Source of the DNA: Hyphomicrobiales bacterium
Lineage (GTDB): Bacteria > Pseudomonadota > Alphaproteobacteria > Rhizobiales > Rhizobiaceae
Direction: 5' to 3'
DNA length: 64,000 nt
NCBI GenBank assembly: GCA_900466475.1
Contig: UBMI01000017.1
Coordinates: 85,722-149,721, forward strand
Part shown: piece by piece, positions 8,304 through 17,605 of the stretch
Layout of the letters: each line of letters begins with the position of its first letter
Numbering within the stretch: the stretch's first letter is position 1
Made by a program: the position numbers and the translations under genes
The notes under the pieces: generated by a model
Seen by the model: the letters and a program-made list of their open reading frames with translations, nothing else
Told to the model about the DNA's origin: nothing
Databases searched by the model: none

Positions 8304-9545
8304 ATGACTGTCATCAAGAAAGCGCAGCCCATGTCCGCCGGCGAACCAGCCAAAGCACTGTGGATCTCCACGGTCGCCTTCACGCTCTGTTTTGCGGTCT
8401 GGACGATCTTTGCGATCATCGGCATTCGGATCAAGCAGGAACTCGGGCTGAACGAAGCCGAGTTCGGACTGCTCATCGGCACCCCTGTGCTGACCGGCTC
8501 ACTCGTGCGCATCGTGCTTGGCATCTGGACAGGACGTTACGGCGGCCGTCTCGTTTATACGCTGACCATGCTTGCCGCTGCAGTCGCAACCTTTCTGCTC
8601 TCCTACGCCCACACCTATACGCAGATGCTGATCGCCGGCTTGGGTGTCGGGCTCGCCGGCGGCTCGTTTGCGGTCGGCGTCGCCTATGTCTCGCCCTTCT
8701 TTCCAGCGGAGAAGCAAGGTACCGCACTTGGCATCTTCGGTGCAGGCAATGTGGGCGCGGCCGTCACAAAATTCGCGGCACCCTTCGTGCTTTTGGCTTG
8801 GGGCTGGCAGGCAGTCGCTGAAATATGGGCGGCCGGTCTGGCGCTGATGGCAATCATTTTCTGGTTTACCACAACAGATGATCCGGCCTTTCGTCTTCGC
8901 CGCGAACGCGGCGTTGCCTCCAAAAGCCTCGCCCAGGAATTCGCGCCATTGCAGAACCTTCAGGTCTGGCGCTTCTCACTCTATTACTTCTTCGCCTTCG
9001 GCGGCTTCGTTGCCCTCTCGCTGTGGCTGCCGCGCTATCTTGTCGGTGTCTACGGCTTCAATCTGGAAGCTGCCGGCATGATCGCCGCTGCCTATTCGAT
9101 CCCGGGCAGCATCTTCCGTGCCTTCGGCGGCGTGCTGTCGGACAAGAAGGGCGCGCGCAGCGTGATGTACACGATGTTTGCCGTATCAGCCGTGGCTACG
9201 CTCATCCTGTCGCTGCCTGCTTCCACCATCACGCCCGTCATCTTCATCGTGGTCATCTTCGTGCTCGGCTTCTTCATGAGCCTCGGCAAGGCTGCCGTCT
9301 ACAAGCACATTCCGGCCTATTACCCAGAGAGCGTCGGCGCCGTTGGCGGCATCGTCGGGATGATGGGCGGCCTTGGTGGCTTCATCCTTCCGATCGCCTT
9401 TGGCCTCCTCAAGGACATGACCGGCCTCTGGTCGAGCTGTTTCCTGCTGCTCTTCGCGATCGTCGCGATCTCGCTCATCTGGATGCACCTGTCCGTCAAG
9501 CAACTATCGCGCCAGAGCCACTCCGCGCCCGTGGCTGCAACCTGA
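8304..9545 (+). CDS. MFS nitrate/nitrite transporter, NarK/NasA type
   Basis: 413 residues from the ATG at 8304 (GGAG upstream); an open frame further upstream lies inside the terminator and is rejected. The hydrophobic pattern fits 12 membrane helices of the nitrate/nitrite porter family. The first helix region carries TLCFAVWTIFAIIG. Glycine-rich signature stretches typical of NarK-like proteins are visible as AGLGVGLAGGSFAVGVAYVS and GGIVGMMGGLGGFILPI. It imports nitrate (and perhaps exports nitrite) across the inner membrane for the reductases encoded just downstream; nirB begins 17 bp later. It is the first gene after the sigma-54 promoter and antitermination leader. It could be called narK or nasA; usage differs between species. 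Confidence 0.92.
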   Translation: MTVIKKAQPMSAGEPAKALWISTVAFTLCFAVWTIFAIIGIRIKQELGLNEAEFGLLIGTPVLTGSLVRIVLGIWTGRYGGRLVYTLTMLAAAVATFLLSYAHTYTQMLIAGLGVGLAGGSFAVGVAYVSPFFPAEKQGTALGIFGAGNVGAAVTKFAAPFVLLAWGWQAVAEIWAAGLALMAIIFWFTTTDDPAFRLRRERGVASKSLAQEFAPLQNLQVWRFSLYYFFAFGGFVALSLWLPRYLVGVYGFNLEAAGMIAAAYSIPGSIFRAFGGVLSDKKGARSVMYTMFAVSAVATLILSLPASTITPVIFIVVIFVLGFFMSLGKAAVYKHIPAYYPESVGAVGGIVGMMGGLGGFILPIAFGLLKDMTGLWSSCFLLLFAIVAISLIWMHLSVKQLSRQSHSAPVAAT

Positions 9546-9562
9546 TCCAAGGACCTGTAAAT

Positions 9563-12013
9563 ATGACAGAAAAACTCGTTATCATCGGCAATGGCATGGC
9601 GCCTGGGCGCATGCTGGAGCACCTCTTCGAACAGGCGCCAGGACGCTACGAGGTTACGATCTTCAACGCCGAGCCACGCGTCAATTACGATCGCATCATG
9701 CTGTCGCCAGTGCTTTCGGGAGAAAAGGACTACGAGCAGATCATCATTCACGGTGATGGCTGGTATATCAAGCACGGCATAACGCTCTACAAGGGTCACA
9801 AGATCGTCAACATCGATCGCGTCGCCAAGACCGTCACCTCCGACCACGGCGTCACCGAGAGCTACGACAAGCTCGTCATCGCGACAGGCTCGGTACCCTT
9901 CATCATTCCGGTTCCCGGAAAGGATCTTCGCGGCGTCATCACCTACCGCGACCTCGACGACGTGCAGGCTATGCTGCTTGCAGCCCAATCGCGCGAAAAG
10001 GCAATCGTCATCGGCGGTGGCCTGCTCGGGCTCGAAGCGGCCGCCGGCCTCGCCCAGCGCGGCATGGATGTCACTGTGCTGCACGTCATGCCGACGCTGA
10101 TGGAACGCCAGCTCGATCCCGCCGCCGGCTACCTCTTACAGAAGGCCGTCGAGGACCGCGGCATCAAGGTCATCTGCAAGGCCAATACCAAGGCGATCAT
10201 CGGCGACGGCAAGGTCGAAGGCGTCGAGCTCGACAACGGCACGATCATCCCTGCCACGCTTGTCGTCATGGCCGTCGGCATTAGACCGAACGTCAATCTC
10301 GCCAAGGACGCCGGGCTCGCCGTCAATCGCGGCATCGTCGTCGATGCCGGCATGCAGACCTCGGACGGCGATATCTACGCGCTCGGCGAATGCGCCGAGG
10401 TCGGCGGCATGGTCTATGGCCTCGTCGCGCCGCTCTACGAAATGGCCCGTGTCGCCGCTGCCCATTTGTCCGACGATAAGAAGCCGGCCTTTGCGCACTC
10501 CGACACGCCGACGAAGCTCAAGGTTACCGGTATCGAGCTCTACTCGATCGGCGATTTCGCCGACGGCGACGACCGGCAGGAAATCGTGCTGCGCGATGCG
10601 ACTGCGGGAATCTACAAGCGCCTTGTGCTGAAAGACAACCGCATCATCGGTACGGTGCTTTATGGTGAGACGTCCGACGGCGCCTGGTTTAACGACCTGA
10701 AGAAAAAGGCGGTCGACATCTCCGAGATGCGCGACACATTGATCTTCGGCCAGGCCTATCAGGGAGGGTCCCCGCTGGACCCTATGGCGGCCGTTGCAGC
10801 CTTGCCGGATGATGCGGAAATCTGCGGCTGCAACGGCGTCTGCAAGGGCAAAATCACTTCAACGATCACGGCCAAGGGGTTGACATCGCTCGATGATGTG
10901 CGCGCCCATACGAAGGCCTCGGCCTCCTGCGGCTCCTGCACCGGCCTTGTCGAACAGCTCATGTCCTTGACGCTGGGGGATGCCTATAACCCAAAAGCCG
11001 TGCAGCCGATGTGCACCTGCACCGAGCTCGGCCATGATGACGTGCGCCGCCTCATCAAGGCAAAGAAGCTGAAGACCATTCCCGCCGTCATGCAGGAGCT
11101 GGAATGGAAGACATCGGGCGGCTGCGCCAAATGTCGCCCGGCGCTCAATTACTACCTCGTCTGCGACTGGCCGGATGAATATGCCGACGACTACCAGTCG
11201 CGTTTCATCAATGAACGCGTCCACGCCAACATCCAGAAGGATGGCACCTATTCCGTCGTGCCGCGCATGTGGGGCGGAGTGACCAGCTCCGGCGAACTGC
11301 GCGCCATCGCCGATGTCGTCGACAAGTTCGCAATCCCGATGGTCAAGGTCACCGGCGGCCAGCGCATCGATCTGCTCGGCGTCGAAAAGGAAGACCTTCC
11401 GGCAGTCTGGGCCGATCTTGGCAAGGCCGGCTTCATCTCGGGCCAGGCCTATGCCAAGGGCCTGCGCACGGTGAAGACCTGCGTCGGCTCCGACTGGTGC
11501 CGCTTCGGAACGCAGGATTCCACGGGTCTCGGCATCCGCATCGAGAAATTCATGTGGGGCTCCTGGACACCGGCAAAGCTGAAGATGGCAGTGTCAGGAT
11601 GTCCGCGAAACTGCGCCGAGGCCACCTGCAAGGATATCGGCGTGATCTGCGTGGATTCCGGCTTCGAGATCCATTTCGCCGGAGCTGCGGGCCTCGACAT
11701 CAAGGGCACGGAGGTGCTCGGCCTGGTGAGGACCGAGGACGAGGCGCTCGAACATATCGTGGCGCTGACGCAGATGTACCGCGAACAGGGCCGCTATCTC
11801 GAGCGCATCTATAAATGGGCCAAGCGCATCGGCCTTGATGAGATCCGCCGGCAGATCATGGAGGATCACGACAAGCGCAAGGCCTATTACGAACGCTTCG
11901 TCTTTTCCCAGAAATTCGCTCAGGTCGACCCCTGGTCGGAACGCGTCTCCGGCAAGGACAAGCATGAATTCCGGCCGATGGCGACCATCGGTTTCAGTCA
12001 GGCAGCCGAGTGA
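9563..12013 (+). CDS. nirB: Assimilatory nitrite reductase [NAD(P)H] large subunit
   Basis: 816 residues from the ATG at 9563, the normal NirB length. It reduces nitrite to ammonium in the cytoplasm. The N-terminal third is an FAD/NAD(P)H-dependent reductase (LVIIGNGMAPGRMLE; IVIGGGLLGLEAAAGLAQRG). A BFD-like [2Fe-2S] region follows (CGCNGVCKGK, CGSCTGL) and then a second cysteine pair (GGCAKCRP). The C-terminal sirohaem/[4Fe-4S] domain has Cys640 and Cys646 in CVGSDWC and Cys680 and Cys684 in CPRNC. All four cluster/sirohaem ligands are present, so the enzyme should be active. It is followed 11 bp later by nirD, and cysG in the same operon supplies sirohaem. Confidence 0.97.
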   Translation: MTEKLVIIGNGMAPGRMLEHLFEQAPGRYEVTIFNAEPRVNYDRIMLSPVLSGEKDYEQIIIHGDGWYIKHGITLYKGHKIVNIDRVAKTVTSDHGVTESYDKLVIATGSVPFIIPVPGKDLRGVITYRDLDDVQAMLLAAQSREKAIVIGGGLLGLEAAAGLAQRGMDVTVLHVMPTLMERQLDPAAGYLLQKAVEDRGIKVICKANTKAIIGDGKVEGVELDNGTIIPATLVVMAVGIRPNVNLAKDAGLAVNRGIVVDAGMQTSDGDIYALGECAEVGGMVYGLVAPLYEMARVAAAHLSDDKKPAFAHSDTPTKLKVTGIELYSIGDFADGDDRQEIVLRDATAGIYKRLVLKDNRIIGTVLYGETSDGAWFNDLKKKAVDISEMRDTLIFGQAYQGGSPLDPMAAVAALPDDAEICGCNGVCKGKITSTITAKGLTSLDDVRAHTKASASCGSCTGLVEQLMSLTLGDAYNPKAVQPMCTCTELGHDDVRRLIKAKKLKTIPAVMQELEWKTSGGCAKCRPALNYYLVCDWPDEYADDYQSRFINERVHANIQKDGTYSVVPRMWGGVTSSGELRAIADVVDKFAIPMVKVTGGQRIDLLGVEKEDLPAVWADLGKAGFISGQAYAKGLRTVKTCVGSDWCRFGTQDSTGLGIRIEKFMWGSWTPAKLKMAVSGCPRNCAEATCKDIGVICVDSGFEIHFAGAAGLDIKGTEVLGLVRTEDEALEHIVALTQMYREQGRYLERIYKWAKRIGLDEIRRQIMEDHDKRKAYYERFVFSQKFAQVDPWSERVSGKDKHEFRPMATIGFSQAAE

Positions 12014-12024
12014 GGAGAACCATC

Positions 12025-12354
12025 ATGAACTGGCACCCGATCGGCGACATTTCCGATATTCCGCTGCGCGGATCGCGCTGCGTGAAAACCCCGCAGATGA
12101 CCATCGCCGTCTTCCGCACGGGCGAACACGAGGTCTATGCGATCGAAAATCGCTGCCCGCACAAGGGCGGCCCGCTCTCGGAGGGCATCGTGCACGGCAA
12201 TGCCGTCACCTGCCCTCTGCACAACTGGGTGATCTCGCTGGAGACCGGTAAGGCGCTCGGTGCCGATGACGGTGCGGTGCGTACCATCCCGCTCAGGAAC
12301 GAGGGCGGCATGCTCTATATCGCGCTCGAAAGCCTTGTCATGGCGGCGGAATGA
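12025..12354 (+). CDS. nirD: Nitrite reductase small subunit (Rieske-like)
   Basis: 109 residues from the ATG at 12025 with GAGGAG ten bases upstream. It is a Rieske-type domain with Cys44-Pro-His46 and Cys63-x2-His66 (CPH, CPLH), so it keeps the four ligands of a [2Fe-2S] cluster. Many enterobacterial NirD proteins have lost these ligands, so this is the Rieske-competent form common in alphaproteobacteria. It partners NirB in the cytoplasmic NAD(P)H nitrite reductase. Its stop overlaps the start of the nitrate reductase gene (ATGA), which implies translational coupling. Confidence 0.95.
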   Translation: MNWHPIGDISDIPLRGSRCVKTPQMTIAVFRTGEHEVYAIENRCPHKGGPLSEGIVHGNAVTCPLHNWVISLETGKALGADDGAVRTIPLRNEGGMLYIALESLVMAAE

Positions 12355-15008
12355 TGGGAGCAGAAGTCAAGACTACCTGTCCTTATTGCGGCGTCGGCTG
12401 CGGCGTGATCGCCAAAGTGGATGATACCGGCACCGTAACAGTGAAGGGCGACCCTGAGCATCCGGCCAATTTCGGCCGGCTCTGTTCCAAGGGTTCGGCG
12501 CTTGCCGAAACGATCGATCTCGATGGTCGCCTGTTCCATCCTGAAATCAAGGGCAGAGAGGCAGGCTGGGATGAGGCGCTCGATCTCGTCGCCAGCAGGT
12601 TTTCCGAGACCATTGCCGAACATGGCCCCGATTCCGTCGCCTTCTATGTCTCGGGTCAGCTTCTGACAGAAGACTATTACGTCGCCAACAAGCTGATGAA
12701 GGGCTTCATCGGCTCTGCCAATATCGACACCAATTCTCGCCTCTGCATGTCTTCCTCGGTCGCCGGTCATCGCCGCGCTTTCGGCTCGGATACGGTGCCC
12801 GGCCTCTATGAGGATCTGGAACTTGCCGATCTTGTCATACTCACGGGGTCCAACCTTGCCTGGTGCCATCCCGTCGTCTACCAGCGGCTGGCAGCCGCCA
12901 AGGCGACCCGACCGGGCCTGAAAATCGTCGTCATCGATCCTCGCCGGACGATGACCTGCGACATCGCCGATCTGCATCTGGCCATCCGTCCGGACGGTGA
13001 CGTCGCACTCTTCATGGGACTGCTTGCCCATCTCGCGGCAAGCCCTGCTATCGACCAGAACTATATAGGTGCCCACACGGAAGGTTTTGGAGCGGCTTTC
13101 GCCGCTGCCGCCGCACTAACGGTGGACGACCTGCTTGAACGCACCGGCCTGCCGGCCATGCAGGTGAGGGAATTCTTCCGCCTGTTCGAGACGACCGAGA
13201 AAGTTGTCACCTGCTACAGCCAGGGCGTCAATCAGTCCGCTTCCGGCACCGACAAGGTCAACGCCATCATCAATTGCCATCTGGCGACGGGGCGCATCGG
13301 CCGACCCGGCATGGGGCCGTTTTCACTGACGGGGCAGCCGAATGCGATGGGCGGCCGTGAGGTCGGTGGCCTGGCCAATATGCTGGCTGCCCATATGGCT
13401 ATCGAAAACACTGATGATCGTGACCGTGTGAAGCGCTTCTGGAATGCCCCTGCTATTGCCGCCGAGCCCGGCCTGAAGGCCGTCGATCTGTTTCGGGCCG
13501 TCGAGGAGGGTCGCGTCAAGGCGCTCTGGATCATGGCGACCAATCCGGTCGTATCCATGCCCGATGCCCGCCGCGTCGAGGCGGCGATTGCCGCCTGCCC
13601 CTTCGTGGTCGTATCCGACATGTTGCGCGAGACCGATACGACGCGGCACGCGCATGTGCTGCTACCCTCCCTCGGCTGGGGCGAGAAGGACGGAACGGTC
13701 ACCAATTCGGAACGCCGCATATCGAGGCAACGCCCCTTCCTTGCTCTGCCGGGAGAGGCACGCGCCGACTGGTGGCAGATGGCAGAAGTCGGCCGCCGGA
13801 TGGGCTTTGCCGCATTCGACTACAGGTCCCCGGCCGATATTTTCGCCGAGCACGCTGCACTCTCCGCCTTCGAGAACGACGGCAGCCGCGACTTCGATAT
13901 CGGCGCCTATGCCAAGACGGAGCCGGCAGACTACAATGCGCTGAAGCCGTTCCAGTGGCCGCAGCCTTTCGGGGCACAGAAAAGAGAAACGCGGTTCTTC
14001 GCCAAGGGCGGTTTTTTCCATTCCGATCGCAAAGCGCGCTTTATTGCCGTCGAAGCGCCGGCAACCGATAGAACAGATTCGGCCTATCCCTTCACGTTGA
14101 ATACCGGCCGCATCCGCGACCAGTGGCACACGATGACGCGGACGGGAAAGAGCGCGCGACTGTCATCCCATATCGCCGAGCCTTTCGCGGAAATCCATCC
14201 GCGCGATGCGATGGAACTCGGCGTGGCCGATGCCGCCCTCGTGCAGATCGAAAGCAGCCATGGCAAGGCGATTATCCGCGCCCTGGTGACCGACCGGCAG
14301 GCGCGCGGCAGCGTCTTCGTGCCGATGCACTGGACCGACCAGAATTCGGCTGAAGCGCGGATCGGTGCTGTCGTCAAACCCGCAACGGACCCCGTTTCGG
14401 GTCAGCCCGCCTCGAAGAATGTAGCGGTTGCCGTCAGCCGCTATCGCGCTGCCGCTTATGGCTTCGCCGTCAGCCTGGTAAAGCCTGATGTGGCGGACGC
14501 GGACTATTGGGCACTTGCCAAGGCCGATGGCGGATGGCGCCTGGAGCTTGCGTTCCATGAGGGTATTGAAGACTGGACGGCCTGGTGCCGAAAAAGCTTC
14601 GCCATTGCCGACCATATCGAGCCCTTGGGTTATGCCGACCAGCAGTCCGGCAACCGGCGGATCGCCTTCTTCGACGGAGAGAGGCTGCTTGCCGCGCTCT
14701 TCCTTGCAACAGAGCCGGTCGCCGTCGCACGCAACTGGGCGGTGGCGCAGCTGACTGCTGATCACAGCGATCTGCGTCGCCGCTTTGCCATCATCGCCGG
14801 CCGGCCTGGCGCCGACAGGCCTGATCCGGGGGCGACGGTCTGCTCCTGCTTCAGCGTCGGCGTCAACCAGATCGTCACCGCCGTTCGCTCCGGCTGCCGT
14901 AGCGTCGAAGCGATCGGCAACGAGCTCAAAGCCGGCACCAATTGCGGCTCCTGCCGTGCCGAAATCAGGGGGATCATCAATGCCTGTGTTGCAGACGCTG
15001 CCGAATGA
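12351..15008 (+). CDS. nasA: Assimilatory nitrate reductase catalytic subunit with C-terminal [2Fe-2S] domain
   Basis: 885 residues. The N-terminus binds a [4Fe-4S] cluster through Cys10, Cys13, Cys17 and Cys45 (CPYCGVGC ... LCSKG). The molybdenum-ligand cysteine is Cys132 in NSRLCMSSSVAGH. The bis-MGD-binding core carries GVNQSASGTDK and GRIGRPGMGPFSLTGQPNAMGGREVGG. A C-terminal BFD-like [2Fe-2S] domain (CSCF ... CGSC) should accept electrons, so no separate NasC-type reductase subunit is seen. It reduces nitrate to nitrite in the cytoplasm for NirBD. Start ATG 12351 overlaps the nirD stop; ATG 12354 is in frame and equally possible. The 3' end overlaps cysG by 29 bases. Confidence 0.96.
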   Translation: MMGAEVKTTCPYCGVGCGVIAKVDDTGTVTVKGDPEHPANFGRLCSKGSALAETIDLDGRLFHPEIKGREAGWDEALDLVASRFSETIAEHGPDSVAFYVSGQLLTEDYYVANKLMKGFIGSANIDTNSRLCMSSSVAGHRRAFGSDTVPGLYEDLELADLVILTGSNLAWCHPVVYQRLAAAKATRPGLKIVVIDPRRTMTCDIADLHLAIRPDGDVALFMGLLAHLAASPAIDQNYIGAHTEGFGAAFAAAAALTVDDLLERTGLPAMQVREFFRLFETTEKVVTCYSQGVNQSASGTDKVNAIINCHLATGRIGRPGMGPFSLTGQPNAMGGREVGGLANMLAAHMAIENTDDRDRVKRFWNAPAIAAEPGLKAVDLFRAVEEGRVKALWIMATNPVVSMPDARRVEAAIAACPFVVVSDMLRETDTTRHAHVLLPSLGWGEKDGTVTNSERRISRQRPFLALPGEARADWWQMAEVGRRMGFAAFDYRSPADIFAEHAALSAFENDGSRDFDIGAYAKTEPADYNALKPFQWPQPFGAQKRETRFFAKGGFFHSDRKARFIAVEAPATDRTDSAYPFTLNTGRIRDQWHTMTRTGKSARLSSHIAEPFAEIHPRDAMELGVADAALVQIESSHGKAIIRALVTDRQARGSVFVPMHWTDQNSAEARIGAVVKPATDPVSGQPASKNVAVAVSRYRAAAYGFAVSLVKPDVADADYWALAKADGGWRLELAFHEGIEDWTAWCRKSFAIADHIEPLGYADQQSGNRRIAFFDGERLLAALFLATEPVAVARNWAVAQLTADHSDLRRRFAIIAGRPGADRPDPGATVCSCFSVGVNQIVTAVRSGCRSVEAIGNELKAGTNCGSCRAEIRGIINACVADAAE

Positions 15009-16455
15009 TGTTGCCGACCGGGCACCCGCCCGCATGGCGCCGCTCGCCAAACTGCCCGTCTTCTGGTCGCTTGCCGGGCAACGGGTGATCGTCGCCGGCG
15101 GCTCGGATGCCTGTGCCTGGAAGGCAGAATTGTTGGCTGCCTGCGGCGCCAGAGTCGAGATCTATTGCGAACATCTCGGCGAGGCATGCGCGACTCTCGT
15201 GGCGCGAGGTTCACCGCATCCGGAAGGCGCGCTCATCCACTGTCCTATGGCATGGCGCGAGGACGTTTTTGCTGGTGCGGCGCTTGCCATAGCGGATTGC
15301 GATGAGGAGACCGAGGCTCACGCTTTCTTCGATGCCGCACGGCGAGCCGGCGTTCCTGTCAACGTGATCGACAAGCCGGCTTTCTGCCAGTTCCAGTTCG
15401 GCTCCATCGTCAATCGCTCGCCCGTGGTGGTGTCGATCTCTACGGATGGCGCGGCCCCTATTCTCGCGCAGGCCATTCGCCGCCGCATCGAGACGCTGCT
15501 GCCGACATCCCTGAAATCGTGGGCGGGCCTTGCCCAGTCTCTCCGCGAGGAAATTGCTATTCGCCTGAAGCCCGGCGCAGCCCGCCGTGCCTTCTGGGAA
15601 CGTTTTGTGGATCGTGCTTTCGGCGCTGAGCCGACAGAGACAAGCGTCCGCGATCTGCTGTCCGATATGCAAAGGCCGGCGCAGATGCGCCCCGTCGGGC
15701 GGGTGACGCTTGTCGGCGCCGGTCCGGGCGACGCGGAGTATCTGACGCTGAAGGCGGTGCGGGCATTGCAGGCCGCCGATGTCATCCTGTTCGACGATCT
15801 CGTCTCGGACGAGGTTCTGGAACTCGCGCGACGCGAAGCAAAGCGCCTGCTGGTCGGCAAACGCGGCGGGCGCGAAAGCTGCCGGCAGGAAGACATCAAC
15901 GAGATGATGCTGACTTTCGCCAAGGCCGGCAAGAATGTTGCACGCTTGAAATCCGGCGATCCGATGATCTTCGGCCGCGCCGGCGAGGAGATCGCCTATC
16001 TGAAAAAGCACAATATTTCGGTCGAGGTCATCCCCGGCATCACGGCGGCGAGCGCCATGGCATCACGGCTCGGCATTTCCCTGACCCATCGCGATCATGC
16101 GCAGAGCGTGCAATTCGTCACCGGACATTCGCGCCATGGCAGCCTGCCCGAGACGATCGACTGGCAGGCTATCGCAGACACAAGAAAAACGACGATCTTC
16201 TACATGGGTGGACGAACAGCCGGAGCAATCCAGAACAGGTTGATCGAGGCCGGGCTCGATGCAAGAACGCCTGTCGTCATCGTCAGCTCTGTTGCCAATG
16301 CCGACGAGCGGCGCTGGGCCGGCAGCCTGGACGGTCTTTCTTCGGCTATGGCGGAAATCGGCCTCGACCGGCCAGTACTGATCGGCGTCGGGGAAGTTTT
16401 TGCAGCTTGCGATCTGATGGCTGAAGCGGATCTGCCGTTCGTTTCCCAGGCTTGA
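14980..16455 (+). CDS. cysG: Sirohaem synthase, fused CysG type
   Basis: 491 residues from the ATG at 14980, within the end of nasA (29-base overlap) and preceded by AGGGGGA. The C-terminal half is uroporphyrinogen-III C-methyltransferase (VTLVGAGPGDAEYLTLKA, RLKSGDPMIFGRAGEE, VIPGITAASAMASRLG). The N-terminal half is the precorrin-2 dehydrogenase/sirohydrochlorin ferrochelatase domain. In that domain the usual glycine-rich NAD motif is altered (VIVAGGSDACAWKAELL), so dehydrogenase activity is less certain than methyltransferase activity. VNVIDKPAFCQFQFGSIVNR is well kept. It provides sirohaem for NirB, which explains its place at the end of the nitrate operon. Another cysG for sulfite reduction may exist elsewhere. 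Confidence 0.93.
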   Translation: MPVLQTLPNDVADRAPARMAPLAKLPVFWSLAGQRVIVAGGSDACAWKAELLAACGARVEIYCEHLGEACATLVARGSPHPEGALIHCPMAWREDVFAGAALAIADCDEETEAHAFFDAARRAGVPVNVIDKPAFCQFQFGSIVNRSPVVVSISTDGAAPILAQAIRRRIETLLPTSLKSWAGLAQSLREEIAIRLKPGAARRAFWERFVDRAFGAEPTETSVRDLLSDMQRPAQMRPVGRVTLVGAGPGDAEYLTLKAVRALQAADVILFDDLVSDEVLELARREAKRLLVGKRGGRESCRQEDINEMMLTFAKAGKNVARLKSGDPMIFGRAGEEIAYLKKHNISVEVIPGITAASAMASRLGISLTHRDHAQSVQFVTGHSRHGSLPETIDWQAIADTRKTTIFYMGGRTAGAIQNRLIEAGLDARTPVVIVSSVANADERRWAGSLDGLSSAMAEIGLDRPVLIGVGEVFAACDLMAEADLPFVSQA

Positions 16456-16497
16456 GGAAGCGCCGTAACGCTGAGCAAAAACCTTGCCTTGTCAACC

Positions 16498-17385
16498 TCA
16501 CGCCGCGGTTACGCCATTTTCCAGCAGCGCCTTGAGATCACGAACGGGCGGTGCTCCAAACTGGCGGGCATATTCCCTCGTGAACTGTGTGATGCTCTCA
16601 TAGCCGACGGAATATGCAGCCGAACTGGCCGGAACGCCTTCCGAGATCATCTGCCTTCGCGCCTCGATCAGGCGCAACTGCTTCTGGAATTGAAGTGGTG
16701 ACAATGTGGTCACTGCGCGGAAATGCTGATGAAATGACGAAAGGCTCATGCCCGCCGTCTCTGCAAGCTCATTCACCCTTAGAGGACAAGCGAAGCCTTC
16801 GCGGATGATGGCAACGGCACGACCAATTCTCTCCGCGTGGCCATCTGTCTGACCGAGCGCCCGGATCGAGGCTCCGTGTTTGCCGGTCATCAGCCAGAAA
16901 TGCATCTCCCTTAGATGCTGTCTCGCCAGGATCGGCATGACTGAGGGCCGATCAACGAGGCTCATGAGCCTGACGGCGGTCTCCGCGACCTCAGTTTCCG
17001 TCGGGTCTACGTTAACGGGTTTCGAGGTCGAAGCTGTCACCGGACCAATCTCCGAACCCAGCTCACGGATCATGGCGAGGTCAAGTTCGAGAACGAGAGA
17101 ATAATAGGGAGCAATGCGGCTTGCCGTTGTGATCTGGCTCACCGTTGGGACATCAGCGGTGATTAGGAGGCTATCGCCTGCGCCGAAGTCGAACGTTTCC
17201 GGCCCGATGCTCACTCTCTTGCGACCCTGGAGTACCAGCGCGACCAGAGGCCTGTTGATCGCAAACTGGATTTCGCTTGGGTTCAGGGCGCGGATAGCCG
17301 TCAGACCGGCGATCGGAATTGCCGCCGCTCCGAAGCGATCGACGTTGATGTCTGCATGACGGCGGACGATCTCCAACAAACTCAT
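16498..17385 (-). CDS. AraC-family transcriptional regulator
   Basis: 295 residues from the ATG at 17385, preceded by AGGAG; an in-frame upstream extension to 17583 lacks such a site. The N-terminal 180 residues match the AraC_N ligand-binding type (PLVALVLQGRKRVSIG, GDSLLITADVPTVSQ). The C-terminal part has two helix-turn-helix motifs (VNELAETAGMSLSSFHQHFR and ASSAAYSVGYESITQFTREY). It is divergent from the SDR gene at 17606. Direct repeats at 17514-17543 in the shared intergenic region look like its binding site. Members of this group often activate a neighbouring oxidoreductase gene, which is the likely role here. The inducer is unknown. Confidence 0.9.
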   Translation of the reverse strand: MSLLEIVRRHADINVDRFGAAAIPIAGLTAIRALNPSEIQFAINRPLVALVLQGRKRVSIGPETFDFGAGDSLLITADVPTVSQITTASRIAPYYSLVLELDLAMIRELGSEIGPVTASTSKPVNVDPTETEVAETAVRLMSLVDRPSVMPILARQHLREMHFWLMTGKHGASIRALGQTDGHAERIGRAVAIIREGFACPLRVNELAETAGMSLSSFHQHFRAVTTLSPLQFQKQLRLIEARRQMISEGVPASSAAYSVGYESITQFTREYARQFGAPPVRDLKALLENGVTAA

Positions 17386-17513
17386 CGGAACTCCTATAAC
17401 AATGGAGAAAAAGGCAAGTCGAAATCGTCCGCCTGCCTTGAGTAAGGTTAGATTAGCAGGCCTTTGAGCCATGTCGCAAGCGCGTGAGGCGTTGTGGCCC
17501 TTCGCTTTCGGAT

Positions 17514-17543
17514 AAATAGGCAATTCGTTTGGAGAAATAGGCA
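17514..17543. promoter_or_regulatory. Direct repeats, candidate AraC-family binding sites
   Basis: AAATAGGCA occurs exactly at 17514-17522 and again at 17535-17543, 21 bp apart (two helical turns) and in the same direction. This is the classic geometry for an AraC-family protein. The repeats lie 63-92 bp before the SDR start. Confidence 0.65.
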
Positions 17544-17567
17544 GCAGTTCCAATCGGGCTGGGGGCA

Positions 17568-17592
17568 TTGTGCTGATCAGCAATCAGCACAA
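17568..17592. promoter_or_regulatory. Inverted repeat just upstream of the SDR gene
   Basis: TTGTGCTGAT (17568-17577) and ATCAGCACAA (17583-17592) form a perfect 10-bp inverted repeat with a five-base centre. It ends 13 bp before the SDR ATG and abuts the AAAAGGAG ribosome-binding site. It could be an operator for another repressor or a leader hairpin that affects translation. Confidence 0.5.
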
Positions 17593-17605
17593 AAGGAGTT
17601 GACCT

